Shown here: positions 1 through 8,414 of the stretch, one piece after another | Numbering within the stretch: the stretch's first letter is position 1 | Layout: each line of letters begins with the position of its first letter | Program-made: the position numbers and the translations under genes | NCBI GenBank assembly: GCA_024278175.1 | Contig: JAJRTS010000094.1 | Location: 1-40,771 of the forward strand | Direction: 5' to 3' | Source of the DNA: Gemmatimonadales bacterium | GTDB taxonomy: Bacteria; Gemmatimonadota; Glassbacteria; GWA2-58-10 | DNA length: 40,771 nt | The notes under the pieces: generated by a model | The model's database searches: none | What the model was told of the DNA's origin: nothing | What the model saw: the letters and a program-made list of their open reading frames with translations, nothing else

Positions 1-105
1 ATTGCATGTGGCTCTGGTAATCCGGAGGCCACCAATAGCAGACTGGTTGGATTCAAAGTCCCGATAAAGAAAAAACACCTTTTACCCTTGACCACGCACA
101 TAGCA

Positions 106-124
106 GCGTGTTGAAAAAACACGC
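106..124. repeat. Palindrome next to a promoter, shared with the 28.0-kb spacer
   Basis: Seven-base arms GCGTGTT (106-112) and AACACGC (118-124) flank a GAAAA loop. The same arm sequences, in the opposite order, form the palindrome at 28042-28065, and both copies carry TAGAAGCGTGTT on one strand. It lies just downstream of the minus-strand promoter at 131-160, so it could be an operator or the start of a structured leader. Confidence 0.5.
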
Positions 125-130
125 TTCTAA

Positions 131-160
131 GTTATAGTCTTTTCCCGGCCCCCCTGTCAA
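131..160 (-). promoter_or_regulatory. Sigma70-like promoter reading out of the left edge
   Basis: On the minus strand TTGACA (155-160) and TATAAC (131-136) are separated by 18 bp. The -35 is perfect and the -10 matches five of six. Transcription would run through the palindrome at 106-124 and leave the window. No gene in the window is served by it. Confidence 0.5.
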
Positions 161-185
161 GAGCGCGCAAAGTTGCCCCGGTCGC

Positions 186-214
186 TTGACAGGGCCTGCC
201 AGGCTGTGTATCTG
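186..214 (+). promoter_or_regulatory. Possible promoter for the small coiled-coil gene
   Basis: TTGACA at 186-191 is followed after 17 bp by TATCTG (209-214), a weak -10; TTATAA lies a few bases further on. It is placed about 85 bp before the start at 297. The -35 is convincing and the -10 is not. Confidence 0.35.
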
Positions 215-296
215 TTATAAGCACGGTTTTTCCGAACGTGCGCCAGCTCACGTGGGAGCATGCTTTGCGCAACCGGGGGCTGCATACAAGGGGGCG

Positions 297-560
297 ATGA
301 TGTCCGGCGCGGACGCGGAGTACGACGACAGACTGAAAAAAACAGTGCGCCGTAACAAGGGCGAGCTGGAGGAGTTGTTCCGGGAGTTGAAGGAAATCGG
401 CGAGGAGTTGCGCCGCGAGCACCTCCGCCGCGCGGAGGCGAACCGCGCCGAGGGAGCACTCGCCGGAGTCAACCGCATGTGCCGCATTTGTTTCAACAGT
501 TGCAAGCAGCCCGCCACGGTAAGAATCCACCACTGCGACCGTTTCGAGCCGGTTGGTTGA
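297..560 (+). CDS. Small charged coiled-coil protein with a Cys/His cluster
   Basis: This encodes 87 residues of a family I do not recognise. Residues 10-50 are very rich in Glu, Arg, Lys and Leu and should form a long charged helix or coiled coil. The C-terminal third has Cys62-x2-Cys65, Cys69 and His78-His79-Cys80, which could bind a metal such as zinc. I start at the ATG-ATG pair at 297/300 because a G-rich Shine-Dalgarno sequence lies just upstream; the frame is open further left, to a TTG at 186, but that overlaps promoter-like sequence. It is isolated, with the next gene on the opposite strand. The ORF may be real, but no homologue is recalled, so confidence is moderate. Confidence 0.5.
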   Translation: MMSGADAEYDDRLKKTVRRNKGELEELFRELKEIGEELRREHLRRAEANRAEGALAGVNRMCRICFNSCKQPATVRIHHCDRFEPVG

Positions 561-694
561 GCAGAATCCCCGGGTTAACGGCGGCCACGGCTTTTTCAGA
601 CCCCGGTTATCCCCCCCGCCAATCCTAAAGGGCACACAGCTACAACCGACAAAGAAGGCTCAAACCCGGGGCGACCTACGGCCGCCCCCACTCG

Positions 695-1486
695 TCAGAT
701 TATTTTCGGCCGGTTGGAGGTCAGCATCCGCCCGCCGTCCACGGGCATGGTCGTGCCGGTCACCCAGCGGCTGGCGTCGCCGGCCAGGTACAGCGCGGCC
801 TCGGCGATATCGTCCGGCCGCCCGTTGCGGCCCAGCGGATGGCAGACGCGCAGCTTGTTGTAGAACTCCGGCACTCCGTCCTCGCCCACGATCGGCACAC
901 TGAGCTCGGTGTCTTCCACCACCGCCGGGCAGATCACATTGACCCGGATCTGGTCGGGGGCGTGCTCCAGGGCCAGGGTCTGGCAGAGCATCTGCACGGC
1001 GGCCTTGCTGGTGCAGTAGAGTCCGGCCCCCGCCATCGCGCGCAGCCCGGCCACGGAGCTGATAGTTATGATCGAGCCGCCGCCGCGGTTTTTCATGTGC
1101 GGAATCACAGCAGTGCTGCAGCGCCAGGGCGCCCAGAGATTGGTCTTCATCAGCAGCTCGTAGGTCTGGTCGTCGGCCCGGGCCAACTCGTCGAACCGCA
1201 TGACCCCGGCGTTGTTGACCAGCACATCGACACCCCCGAAGCGGTTGGTGACGGTCCTGACCATCCCCTGGATCTGGGCCTGATCGGTTACATCGCACTG
1301 CAACGCCAGCGGGTTGTCGCCGCCGGGGCCGGAGGCGATTTCGGCCGCGGCCTGCTCCAGCTTGTCCACGCGTCTGCCGCAGATTACCACCTGCGCGCCA
1401 GCGGCAACGAACCTGGCCGCGATCGCCTTGCCGATCCCGGTGCCTCCGCCGGTTACGATAGCTACTTTTCCGTTCAACGTCAGCAT
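695..1486 (-). CDS. SDR-family NAD(P)-dependent oxidoreductase
   Basis: A classical short-chain dehydrogenase/reductase of 263 residues, the usual length. The Rossmann glycine motif TGGGTGIG is at residues 12-19, the NNAG motif at 91-94, a serine pair at 143-144, and the catalytic Y157-x3-K161. Two arginines after beta-2 (38-39) favour NADP(H), by family knowledge. It oxidises or reduces an alcohol or sugar-type substrate in the cytoplasm; the substrate cannot be read from sequence. I chose the ATG at 1486 because GGAGG lies six bases upstream; a GTG codon directly before it is an alternative. The SSS symporter gene lies upstream on the same strand after a spacer of about 180 bp, so the two may act on one imported compound, but co-transcription is unproven. 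Confidence 0.9.
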   Translation of the reverse strand: MLTLNGKVAIVTGGGTGIGKAIAARFVAAGAQVVICGRRVDKLEQAAAEIASGPGGDNPLALQCDVTDQAQIQGMVRTVTNRFGGVDVLVNNAGVMRFDELARADDQTYELLMKTNLWAPWRCSTAVIPHMKNRGGGSIITISSVAGLRAMAGAGLYCTSKAAVQMLCQTLALEHAPDQIRVNVICPAVVEDTELSVPIVGEDGVPEFYNKLRVCHPLGRNGRPDDIAEAALYLAGDASRWVTGTTMPVDGGRMLTSNRPKII

Positions 1487-1665
1487 CACAAACCTCCACG
1501 CACAATATTTGGGAGATAGAATAATTAAAGAAATTCCTGGAAATTGACTAACCCCGCAGCAAGCGACGGGAAAATCTTTCGATTAAAGAGTTGTCCGCCG
1601 TCTGTCCGGTCGCGGTGATAATCCGGCAAGCGAGAGCTCCGGCGGGCAGGGGGCTCTCCGTTTGT

Positions 1666-3441
1666 TCAGTCGGCGGGTAAAGTTTTATACCATGAACGGT
1701 ACATGATTCCCGCCGCCAGCGCAAACACAACCGCCAGCCTGGCAAACATCGCCCAGTCGTGGAGCATGAAATATATCGGGGCCATATTCAGTGCGAACAA
1801 GCCCACCGCGCCGACCAGGCAGTTAAACAGATCCAGCTTGAACATTTTCTCCCTGCACCAGCCGGGTGTGGAGTGGGCCACCAGTTTATGCACCGGCGCC
1901 CACAGGCCCCACGGCTGGGTGCGGCTGTAGAACTCCCGTAGCGTCCGCTCGTTGGTTGGAGGGGTCAGCAGCGCCACGGTTACCGACACGGCCAGCGAGA
2001 TCGAGATCATAATGAAGTAAAAAATGTAGTCCGGCATCACGTAGCCCCAGCGGGTCTGGATAACTTTCTGGGCCACGGCCACGAGAAAAGCCGCGATCAG
2101 GCCGAAACTGAATCCCCAGCCGTTGAAGCGCCACCAGTACCAGCGCAGCACCAGCGGAACCAGCATGCTGCCGCCCAGCATCCAGAACACCCAGATCCCC
2201 AGCTCGAACAACCCGCCCATCGACAGACCCAGCAACACGCCCGCGGTAACAAACAGCAGCGAACTCAGATAGGTGACAGTCAGGAACTCGCGGCGGCCGG
2301 CGTGGGGGCGGAAGTGACGGATATAGATATCGCGGATGACGTAGCTGGTGCCGTTGTTAATGCTGATACTGAACGTGGACATGAACGCGGCCAGAAAGCC
2401 CACCAGCACGAACCCTTTCAGACCCGCCGGCAACATCGTGTTGATCATCCTCGGCAGAACCATGTCCGTGTCGTGGATGTCGATCTGGGGCGTGGCCAGC
2501 GCCAGCAGGGCCAGGCCAACCACCAGCGTCCAGCGGGGAAAAGTGAGCAGTTCGTAGCCCGCGCCCTGCTTGCAGGTGTCACGCGCGCTTTTGGTCGAGA
2601 GCATGAACTGCATCCCGGCGCCGATGCCGGGGCCGCTGAAAAACGCGAGCAGGGTCTGGAAGCCCCACATCATCGCCCACGGCCAGAACAGGGCGAACGC
2701 CCCCCTGGGATAGCCCTCCAGGGTAACATCGGCCAGGTAATCTATCCGTGCGGTGGGCAGCATCAGCTCCCAGCCCGCCGGTGTGGAGCTGGCGATAAAA
2801 TCCGGCCCCACTGTCATGAACGCCAGGACCGAGATATAGATCGCCGTGAAAAAGAGGATGAACGTCTGGATCAGGTCGGTGTAAGCTACACTGAACAGCC
2901 CGCCGAGCATGGCGTAGAGGGCGGTAAAGCCGATCACCAGCACGCCCCAGAGCCTGGTGTTGATCTCCGGGTCCGCGCTCAGGACCGGCATGAACTCGCT
3001 GATAAACTTGCCCACGCCCACGTAGGCGTAGGTCACATAACCGATCAACGAGCCGATCGAGACGATGGCGATGGTGAGCCGGGGTAGCTCGCCGGCCCAG
3101 CCCTCGCCGAACCGGAAACTCATCCACTCGGCGGCGGTGACCACGTTGGAGCGCCTGATCCAGCGGCCCAGATGGCACATCAGCGCCACTCCGCCCACCA
3201 TCCAGAGGTTGTAGTAGAACGAGCGTACGCCCATGAAGTAGAGGATCGAAACGTTGATCATCGTGCCGGTAATGTCGATTGAGCTCATGCTGGAGCTCAT
3301 CGCGGTAATCCACCACGGGATCCGGTTGCCGCCCAGGAAATAGCTGCGGACCCCGTCGCTGGCCTTTTTCAGGTGCCCCACGCCGATGGCCAGCATGGTT
3401 GCCAGGTAGAGGCCGATAATCAGGTAATCGATAAATTGCAT
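1666..3441 (-). CDS. Sodium:solute symporter (SSS family)
   Basis: An integral inner-membrane protein of 591 residues with many hydrophobic segments. The start (an IDYLIIGLYLATMLAIGVG helix), then a YFLGGNRIPWWITAMSSSMSS motif near residues 34-53, is typical of SSS transporters, which couple Na+ entry to uptake of sugars, sugar acids, amino acids or vitamins. Length fits the longer sugar-type members. Later helices include a GGLFSVAYTDLIQ motif, also characteristic. The substrate is unknown; proximity to an SDR dehydrogenase fits import and oxidation of a carbohydrate, by inference. The ATG at 3441 has only a weak Shine-Dalgarno. Codon use and GC content match the neighbours. Confidence 0.9.
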   Translation of the reverse strand: MQFIDYLIIGLYLATMLAIGVGHLKKASDGVRSYFLGGNRIPWWITAMSSSMSSIDITGTMINVSILYFMGVRSFYYNLWMVGGVALMCHLGRWIRRSNVVTAAEWMSFRFGEGWAGELPRLTIAIVSIGSLIGYVTYAYVGVGKFISEFMPVLSADPEINTRLWGVLVIGFTALYAMLGGLFSVAYTDLIQTFILFFTAIYISVLAFMTVGPDFIASSTPAGWELMLPTARIDYLADVTLEGYPRGAFALFWPWAMMWGFQTLLAFFSGPGIGAGMQFMLSTKSARDTCKQGAGYELLTFPRWTLVVGLALLALATPQIDIHDTDMVLPRMINTMLPAGLKGFVLVGFLAAFMSTFSISINNGTSYVIRDIYIRHFRPHAGRREFLTVTYLSSLLFVTAGVLLGLSMGGLFELGIWVFWMLGGSMLVPLVLRWYWWRFNGWGFSFGLIAAFLVAVAQKVIQTRWGYVMPDYIFYFIMISISLAVSVTVALLTPPTNERTLREFYSRTQPWGLWAPVHKLVAHSTPGWCREKMFKLDLFNCLVGAVGLFALNMAPIYFMLHDWAMFARLAVVFALAAGIMYRSWYKTLPAD

Positions 3442-3612
3442 AATTCCCGGACCGGAAGACGCGTAGGCAGCGATGGTGTTTCAATCAATGTATGGCTTCA
3501 GAGGTGAAACCTGACGGTTGAAAGATAAACCTGCAGGGCAAAGGCAGAAAGTGTTTTTTTGACAGGCGGGGAAAGCGCTCCGCAAGGAAACCGTTGTCCG
3601 CGGCGGCTTTGG

Positions 3613-3641
3613 TTGACACTGATTCGCAAAGAATCTATATT
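3613..3641 (+). promoter_or_regulatory. Sigma70 promoter of the small barrel gene
   Basis: TTGACA (3613-3618), a 17-bp spacer, and TATATT (3636-3641). Both boxes are near consensus. Transcription would begin around 3648, giving a leader of about 36 nt before the ATG at 3684. Confidence 0.75.
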
Positions 3642-3683
3642 GTCGTACCCCCGCAAGTGAAACGGTAACCGTGAGGAGGACGG

Positions 3684-4172
3684 ATGCGAAGGGTTTCTTA
3701 TTCAGTATTGGTATTAACCACCTGCCTGATCACCACCACATCTTTGCAGGCGCGGGATTACGTGCTGGGATGGGGCGGACGGGTCGGCGCCGCTCTCGAT
3801 CCCGAACAGGTCTACGTGGGTTTCCATCTCGATCTGGGCGAAATAGCGGAGCGGGTGCGCCTGCAACCGAATATCGAAATCGGTTTCGGCGACGGCAGGA
3901 CCCTGGTGGCGATCAACCCCGAGGTGTTCTACCTGTTCAAGCCCCACGACCGCTGGACGCCCTATGCCGGCGGTGGGCTGGGGATCAACATTGTCAACTG
4001 GGACCACAGCGCCGACATGGACGATATGATGGAGACTCAGATCGGGCTGAACCTGCTTGGCGGTGTGGAAACCAAAATCAGCGACAGGGCAAAATTCTTC
4101 GGCGAGATCAAGTTCGGCGTGGGCGACAGCCCGGACGCCAAGTTGTCCGTGGGGCTGACTTTTTTGATGTAG
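3684..4172 (+). CDS. Small predicted outer-membrane beta-barrel protein
   Basis: A 162-residue exported protein. A Sec signal peptide covers about residues 1-23 (basic start, hydrophobic core, LQA before the mature Arg-Asp-Tyr). The mature part alternates short strands rich in Gly, aromatic and charged residues (GWGGRVGAAL, YVGFHLDLG, PYAGGGLGINIV, FFGEIKFGVG) and ends in a hydrophobic strand with Phe-Leu-Met, the pattern of small eight-stranded barrels. A perfectly placed GAGGAGG precedes the ATG and a strong promoter is at 3613. It stands alone. Function is unknown; a structural or porin-like role in the outer membrane is inference from the barrel pattern. Confidence 0.7.
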   Translation: MRRVSYSVLVLTTCLITTTSLQARDYVLGWGGRVGAALDPEQVYVGFHLDLGEIAERVRLQPNIEIGFGDGRTLVAINPEVFYLFKPHDRWTPYAGGGLGINIVNWDHSADMDDMMETQIGLNLLGGVETKISDRAKFFGEIKFGVGDSPDAKLSVGLTFLM

Positions 4173-4214
4173 CGCCCGACATCCGGGAGCCTTATTAACG
4201 ACTTAAAGGCAATG

Positions 4215-4241
4215 ACGGCAAAACACTCCGTGGCCGTTTTT
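4215..4241 (+). terminator. Weak Rho-independent terminator
   Basis: ACGGC (4215-4219) pairs with GCCGT (4233-4237) with an inner CAC/GTG pair and runs into five T residues. It sits 43 bp after the barrel gene. The A-rich bulge in the stem makes it weak. Confidence 0.4.
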
Positions 4242-4280
4242 AGTTGGCCGAATTGCTGTTAGTAGCCAATAAACATAAAG

Positions 4281-4310
4281 CCGGACGCACGCGCTGGTGC
4301 GCCCCTACAG
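4281..4310 (-). repeat. Interspersed repeat, copy 1
   Basis: Read on the minus strand it begins CTGTAGGGGCG and ends GTGCGTCCGG. The same two ends occur on the plus strand at 9675-9729, where the middle is longer and carries a palindrome. The interior forms an imperfect hairpin. It looks like a short dispersed intergenic element. Confidence 0.5.
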
Positions 4311-4477
4311 CAAGGACACGCAACCAATTTAGATTCGTTGAAAGATTTAAAACAGAAACCCTGCGGATAGCCGCGAGGTCTCTTATTGTTAATTCAGCCG
4401 CACAATAAAAAAACCTATTTCTTCTTACCCTTTCCTTCACCGCGTCCCTCACCTGCGCCCCGGTTTTTGCCTATGGG

Positions 4478-5677
4478 CTATTCGCCCTGCTCCACGAATA
4501 TCTCCCAGACCTTGCCGTTGTAGTCGGAGGCCAGCAACAGCACCGGGATTGACGCCGGCTCGTGCTTGGGCCCGGTGATATCGTTCACATCTGTCACCGG
4601 ACCCAGCAGCCGCACGGGATCACCCACGGTCCGCAGGCCGTCCGGGGAGAAATGCTGCAACAGGATCCAGTTGGGACGGTTATATTTCTGGTTGGCGCCG
4701 TAGGCCGTATAGGCCACCGCCGGGTGGTTTCCCAGCCAGAGCGCGATCGGTCGCGAGGGCTCTGCGATAGCGCTCAGCGGGGCGAAATCCACGTTGATCC
4801 ATTCCTGCTCTGCGTTGAGCACACGCGCCGCCAGCAGCGGTTTGCCTGGTTCGTCCAGGCTGGTCTTGGTGGCGGCGAACAGGCGCACCGCCCCTCGTTT
4901 CCCGCTCCCCGGCTTACAGAAATTGAGATGGTCGTCGGCGGTCTCGTTTCCGCTGGCCACCGTGTCGGGCGCGGACCATTCACCCGCGGGCGCGCCGTCC
5001 TGGTGACGGCTGAAAAGCACCTGCTCGGTGCTCTGGTTGCTCCACAGCACTCCCATCGCGCCGTCGGTGTTCACTATCACGCAGATATCGTCGCGATATA
5101 CGTCGTCTGTCAGCACCACCGGCGGGCCGAGCCTGTTGAGCTCCGGCGGGAGCATCCGGGTCACTATCCGGCGCGTATCCGCGCTGTCTGCGGGGTAGGC
5201 GAGCCAGAAAAGGCCAGCGCTGTCGCGGTCCACTGTCACGGTTTCGATAGTGCCGGTTTCCTTCACGGTCAGCGGCGGCGCTTTGAGCAGGTAACGGTTG
5301 TCCTCCCGGCTCCAGAGAAGCGAGACTACCGCCAGGCGGTTATCCTTGCACAGCGCGGCCACCACCAGGTCGCCCGCCGCGTAGACATCGGCCTGGCCCG
5401 GCAGGGATTTAAGAGCTTTGGTCAGGTGCTGCTCCACGCTCCACTGACCGTTATCATCGCGCCGCCACACGTTGCTGCCGCCTCCGCCCCAGGGCAGCCA
5501 GGCCCACCAGTGCCCGGCCGCGAACCAGACCTTGCTCTGAGGTTTGTCCGCCGTGGGTTCGTCAAGATAGCACTGCATTACAGGCTCTTCCTTGCTCAGC
5601 AGAGCGCCGACAGCACCGGGTAACGCAAAAACGCACAGGACCAGCAGGGTCAATAATCGAACCGGTAAACGCGACAT
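4478..5677 (-). CDS. Secreted protein of unknown function
   Basis: A 399-residue protein with a clear Sec signal peptide (basic start, then LLTLLVLCVFALPGAVGA, about residues 7-24). The mature part is rich in Trp, Gly and Asp and in short hydrophobic strands, consistent with a mostly beta, possibly propeller-like fold (for example WWAWLPWGGGG near residues 52-62 and repeated strand patterns such as AGLFWLAYP). I recognise no family. The ATG at 5677 is chosen because GGAGG precedes it by four bases; the frame is open further upstream, but that would bury the signal peptide. It is divergent from the tandem propeller operon that starts at 5914, so the two may share a control region and an extracellular process. 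That link is inference. Confidence 0.7.
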   Translation of the reverse strand: MSRLPVRLLTLLVLCVFALPGAVGALLSKEEPVMQCYLDEPTADKPQSKVWFAAGHWWAWLPWGGGGSNVWRRDDNGQWSVEQHLTKALKSLPGQADVYAAGDLVVAALCKDNRLAVVSLLWSREDNRYLLKAPPLTVKETGTIETVTVDRDSAGLFWLAYPADSADTRRIVTRMLPPELNRLGPPVVLTDDVYRDDICVIVNTDGAMGVLWSNQSTEQVLFSRHQDGAPAGEWSAPDTVASGNETADDHLNFCKPGSGKRGAVRLFAATKTSLDEPGKPLLAARVLNAEQEWINVDFAPLSAIAEPSRPIALWLGNHPAVAYTAYGANQKYNRPNWILLQHFSPDGLRTVGDPVRLLGPVTDVNDITGPKHEPASIPVLLLASDYNGKVWEIFVEQGE

Positions 5678-5913
5678 CGAACCTCCGGGTAAACGTAGTT
5701 TGAAGACAAGAGCGGATTGACACGCCGGAACGCGGAGTATAGATTCTTGATTCACAGGCATTAATCCCGCCGGCATCATAATCTATACCCTGTGCTTGCG
5801 AGTGACAATAGGAGTAGTTGGAGCCCGCCGTTTGTATTATTATTTAACAGATCATTATTGAAAAAGTGAAAATATATTAACCAGCTTCCGCACCGAACAA
5901 CAGGAGTCGGCCG

Positions 5914-7143
5914 ATGAGAGTAATAACCGGAATCATGCTGCTTGTTTTGGCAGCCATCCCGGCGGGGATTTCGTCCGCGGCGGAAATCAGCGCGGACAAC
6001 ATCAGGTTTATCGAGTACCCGAACTTTCCCGACGCCCACTCCACGTGGGGCTCGATAGGCTACAGCAGCCAGCACGACAAGGTGTTTATCGGCGTTACCA
6101 ACCATCGCGACAAGGTGGGACTCTACGAGTACGATGTCGCCGCCGACAACATCCGCCTGCTGGGGTTCCTGCCCGAGCTGGCCCACCTTCGCCCGTGGCA
6201 GTGGCAGGGCAAGATCCACAGCCGGATAACGGAGGGTCCCGACGGGGCGATGTATTTTTCCACCGATGGGGGCGAGAGCCGCGAGGAATTCCTGATGAAC
6301 CATCCCCAGGGTTACAACGGCGGCTATTTCATGCGCTGGGACCCGGCCGGGAACAGGTTCACCAACCTCGGCAACGGTCTGCGCTACGAGAGCATCAAGG
6401 ATATAACAATCGACCGGCTGAACGGTAACCTGCTGGGGATTTCCTATCCCCAGGGCCACCTTCTGCTCTACGATCAGGAGCGCAACGACGTCCGCGACCT
6501 GGGCCGGGTGGCCAGCGACCACATCCCCAGGGTGCTGTTCAGCGACAAGTTCGGCAACATGTACTACGACGACTGGCGGCAACGGCTGGTCAAGTACGAA
6601 CACGACACCCGGCAGTTACTGTTCAACCCGGACTCGGTGGCGATGTTCGCCAATACCCCGGGCTACCGGATAATAACCGGGATCACCGGGTTCGCCGAGG
6701 ACAAGCAGACCGGTCTGATCTACCTGGTTACCTACAGCTCCAAGCTGATCGCTTTTTATCCGAGCCGGCTGGGTTTCGGCAAGATGGTGGACCTGGGCGG
6801 GGTGTACGACGGGGACAAGGCGCCATACGACTACTACTGCCCAAACCTGTCGCTGGGGGCTAACGGCAAGCTCTACTATTTTATCGGCGGGCACGGGAAG
6901 TACGCGATCAAGGACCAGACCGTGCTGATGGAGTTCGACCCGCAGACGCGCACAAAGCGGATCGTGCTGCGTTTCCCGCTCGATACGATCAGTGAGGTCA
7001 CCGGCCACGGGGTGGCCGACAGCGTGGGTAACCTCTATTTCTGTGGCCGCCGCCGCGCCGCGGGCGCCGTGGATGTGGGCGAAAGCGGGGCCAGCCGGCC
7101 GTTTATGATCATCTTTAACCCCACAAGGGCGATTGACGGATGA
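5914..7143 (+). CDS. Exported beta-propeller protein, paralogue A
   Basis: A 409-residue protein with a Sec signal peptide (about 1-23, ending SSAA). The mature chain has repeated blade-like units in which a Gly/Asp turn precedes a short strand (GPDGAMYFST, FGNMYYDDW, NGKLYYFIGG, VGNLYFCGRR), as in SMP-30/NHL/streptogramin-lyase-type propellers. Conserved histidines occur in TNHRDK, the HLRPWQWQGK region, MNHPQGY and SDHIPR. The C-terminus carries CGRRRAA and GESGASRPF. An AGGAG lies seven bases before the ATG. The stop overlaps the next start in an ATGA, implying translational coupling with the second paralogue. Role unknown: periplasmic or extracellular sugar lyase, lactonase or binding protein are all possible for this fold. 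Confidence 0.75.
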   Translation: MRVITGIMLLVLAAIPAGISSAAEISADNIRFIEYPNFPDAHSTWGSIGYSSQHDKVFIGVTNHRDKVGLYEYDVAADNIRLLGFLPELAHLRPWQWQGKIHSRITEGPDGAMYFSTDGGESREEFLMNHPQGYNGGYFMRWDPAGNRFTNLGNGLRYESIKDITIDRLNGNLLGISYPQGHLLLYDQERNDVRDLGRVASDHIPRVLFSDKFGNMYYDDWRQRLVKYEHDTRQLLFNPDSVAMFANTPGYRIITGITGFAEDKQTGLIYLVTYSSKLIAFYPSRLGFGKMVDLGGVYDGDKAPYDYYCPNLSLGANGKLYYFIGGHGKYAIKDQTVLMEFDPQTRTKRIVLRFPLDTISEVTGHGVADSVGNLYFCGRRRAAGAVDVGESGASRPFMIIFNPTRAIDG

Positions 7144-8366
7144 AGCTGCTTCTTACACTAATGGCCCTGGCGGCCCTCGTCCCGCCGCCGGCGGTTACTG
7201 CTGCTCCGATTACGATGAACAACGTAAGGTTTGTCGAGTACCCGGACTTTCCAGACGCCCACAGCACCTGGCGCTCAATCGGCTACAGCACCCGCCAGAA
7301 CAAGGTTTATATCGGCGTCACCAACCATCGCGACAAGGTGGGGCTCTTCGAGTACGACGTGCCCACCCGGGCGATCCGCCTGCTGGGGTTCCTGCCCGAG
7401 CTGGCCCACCTTCGCCCCTGGCAGTGGCAGGGCAAGGTCCACTCGCAGATTCTCGAGGGCGCGGACGGCAAGATGTATTTCGCCACCGACGGGGGCGAGA
7501 GCCGCGAGGAATACCTGATGAACCACCCCCAGGGCTATTACAGCGGGCTGCTGCTGCGCTGGGACCCGCGGGCCGAAATCCTGGAGCAACTGGGCACGGG
7601 CCTTCCCAACGAGAGTATTAAGGATATCGCGCTGGATAATGTGGGCGGGCTGGTTTACGGGGTCAGCTACCCGTCGGTGCACCTGCTGCTCTTCGACCCC
7701 GGCAGCAACTACCTCCGCGACCTGGGCCGGGTGGGCAGCGACCACGTGCCGCGCTGCATCTTCAGCGACCGCTGGGGCAACGCCTATTACGTGGACTGGC
7801 GGCAGCGGCTGATAAAATACGAGCGCGACACGGGACGACTTCTGTTCAGCGAGCAGAGCATACAGTGGTTCCCGGGCACCACCGGGGAGCAGATAATCAC
7901 CGGCATACCCACCTACGCCACCGACACGGAGCTGGGCATTATCTACCTGATCACCTACAGCAACATGCTGGTGGCGTTCCGCCCGCAGAGGCGGGGGATC
8001 GGGGAGATCGAGATCCTGGGGCCGACCGTGGACAGCGACAAAACGCCGCCACCCGGTTATTCGCCCAACAGCGCTTTCGCAGACAACGGCAAGCTGTACT
8101 ACTTTGTCGGTGGGCACAACCGCTATGTGGTCAAGGACACGACGCTGCTGATGGAGTTCGACCCCGTTACGGGCAAGCGGAGAGTGGCGCTCAAGTTCCC
8201 GCTCGACGTGGTCAGCGAGGTGACCGGCTGCGACGTGAAAGACGCACAGGGGAATCTCTATATCTGCGGTCGCCGTCGCGCGGCCGATGCCCAGGACATG
8301 GGCGAGAGCGGGGCCAGCAGGCCGTTTCTGCTGATTTTCAATCCGGATAAAGACATAAGGGAATAA
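7140..8366 (+). CDS. Exported beta-propeller protein, paralogue B
   Basis: A 408-residue protein with a signal peptide (about 1-22, ending VTAA). It aligns with the preceding protein over its full length without large gaps; by eye well over half the residues are identical, including TNHRDKVGL, the PELAHLRPWQWQGK block, GGESREE, MNHPQGY, RDLGRV, DWRQRL, and the C-terminal CGRRRAA and GESGASRPF. This is a tandem duplication. The N-terminal signal regions and a few loops differ most, which suggests the copies have begun to specialise. The ATG overlaps the upstream stop by 4 bp. The two products may act together or as a heteromer, but nothing in the sequence proves this. Confidence 0.75.
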   Translation: MKLLLTLMALAALVPPPAVTAAPITMNNVRFVEYPDFPDAHSTWRSIGYSTRQNKVYIGVTNHRDKVGLFEYDVPTRAIRLLGFLPELAHLRPWQWQGKVHSQILEGADGKMYFATDGGESREEYLMNHPQGYYSGLLLRWDPRAEILEQLGTGLPNESIKDIALDNVGGLVYGVSYPSVHLLLFDPGSNYLRDLGRVGSDHVPRCIFSDRWGNAYYVDWRQRLIKYERDTGRLLFSEQSIQWFPGTTGEQIITGIPTYATDTELGIIYLITYSNMLVAFRPQRRGIGEIEILGPTVDSDKTPPPGYSPNSAFADNGKLYYFVGGHNRYVVKDTTLLMEFDPVTGKRRVALKFPLDVVSEVTGCDVKDAQGNLYICGRRRAADAQDMGESGASRPFLLIFNPDKDIRE

Positions 8367-8414
8367 ATCATTTCTGCCGACAACCGCGATACTGTCAAAC
8401 CAATGGAGGAGCCG

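Larger units (their letters stand above)
1..296. other. Gene-free left edge with two promoter-like signals
   Basis: No convincing coding region is visible here. The stretch holds a palindrome (106-124), a minus-strand sigma70-like promoter (131-160) firing off the left edge, and a plus-strand promoter-like sequence (186-214) ahead of the small gene at 297. The leftward promoter suggests that the gene it serves lies outside the window. Confidence 0.5.
4173..4477. other. Intergenic spacer, convergent gene ends
   Basis: Spacer between two convergent genes. It holds a weak terminator-like hairpin (4215-4241) and one copy of an interspersed repeat (4281-4310). The 70-codon reading frame on the minus strand has no Shine-Dalgarno or recognisable product and was not accepted. 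Confidence 0.5.
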
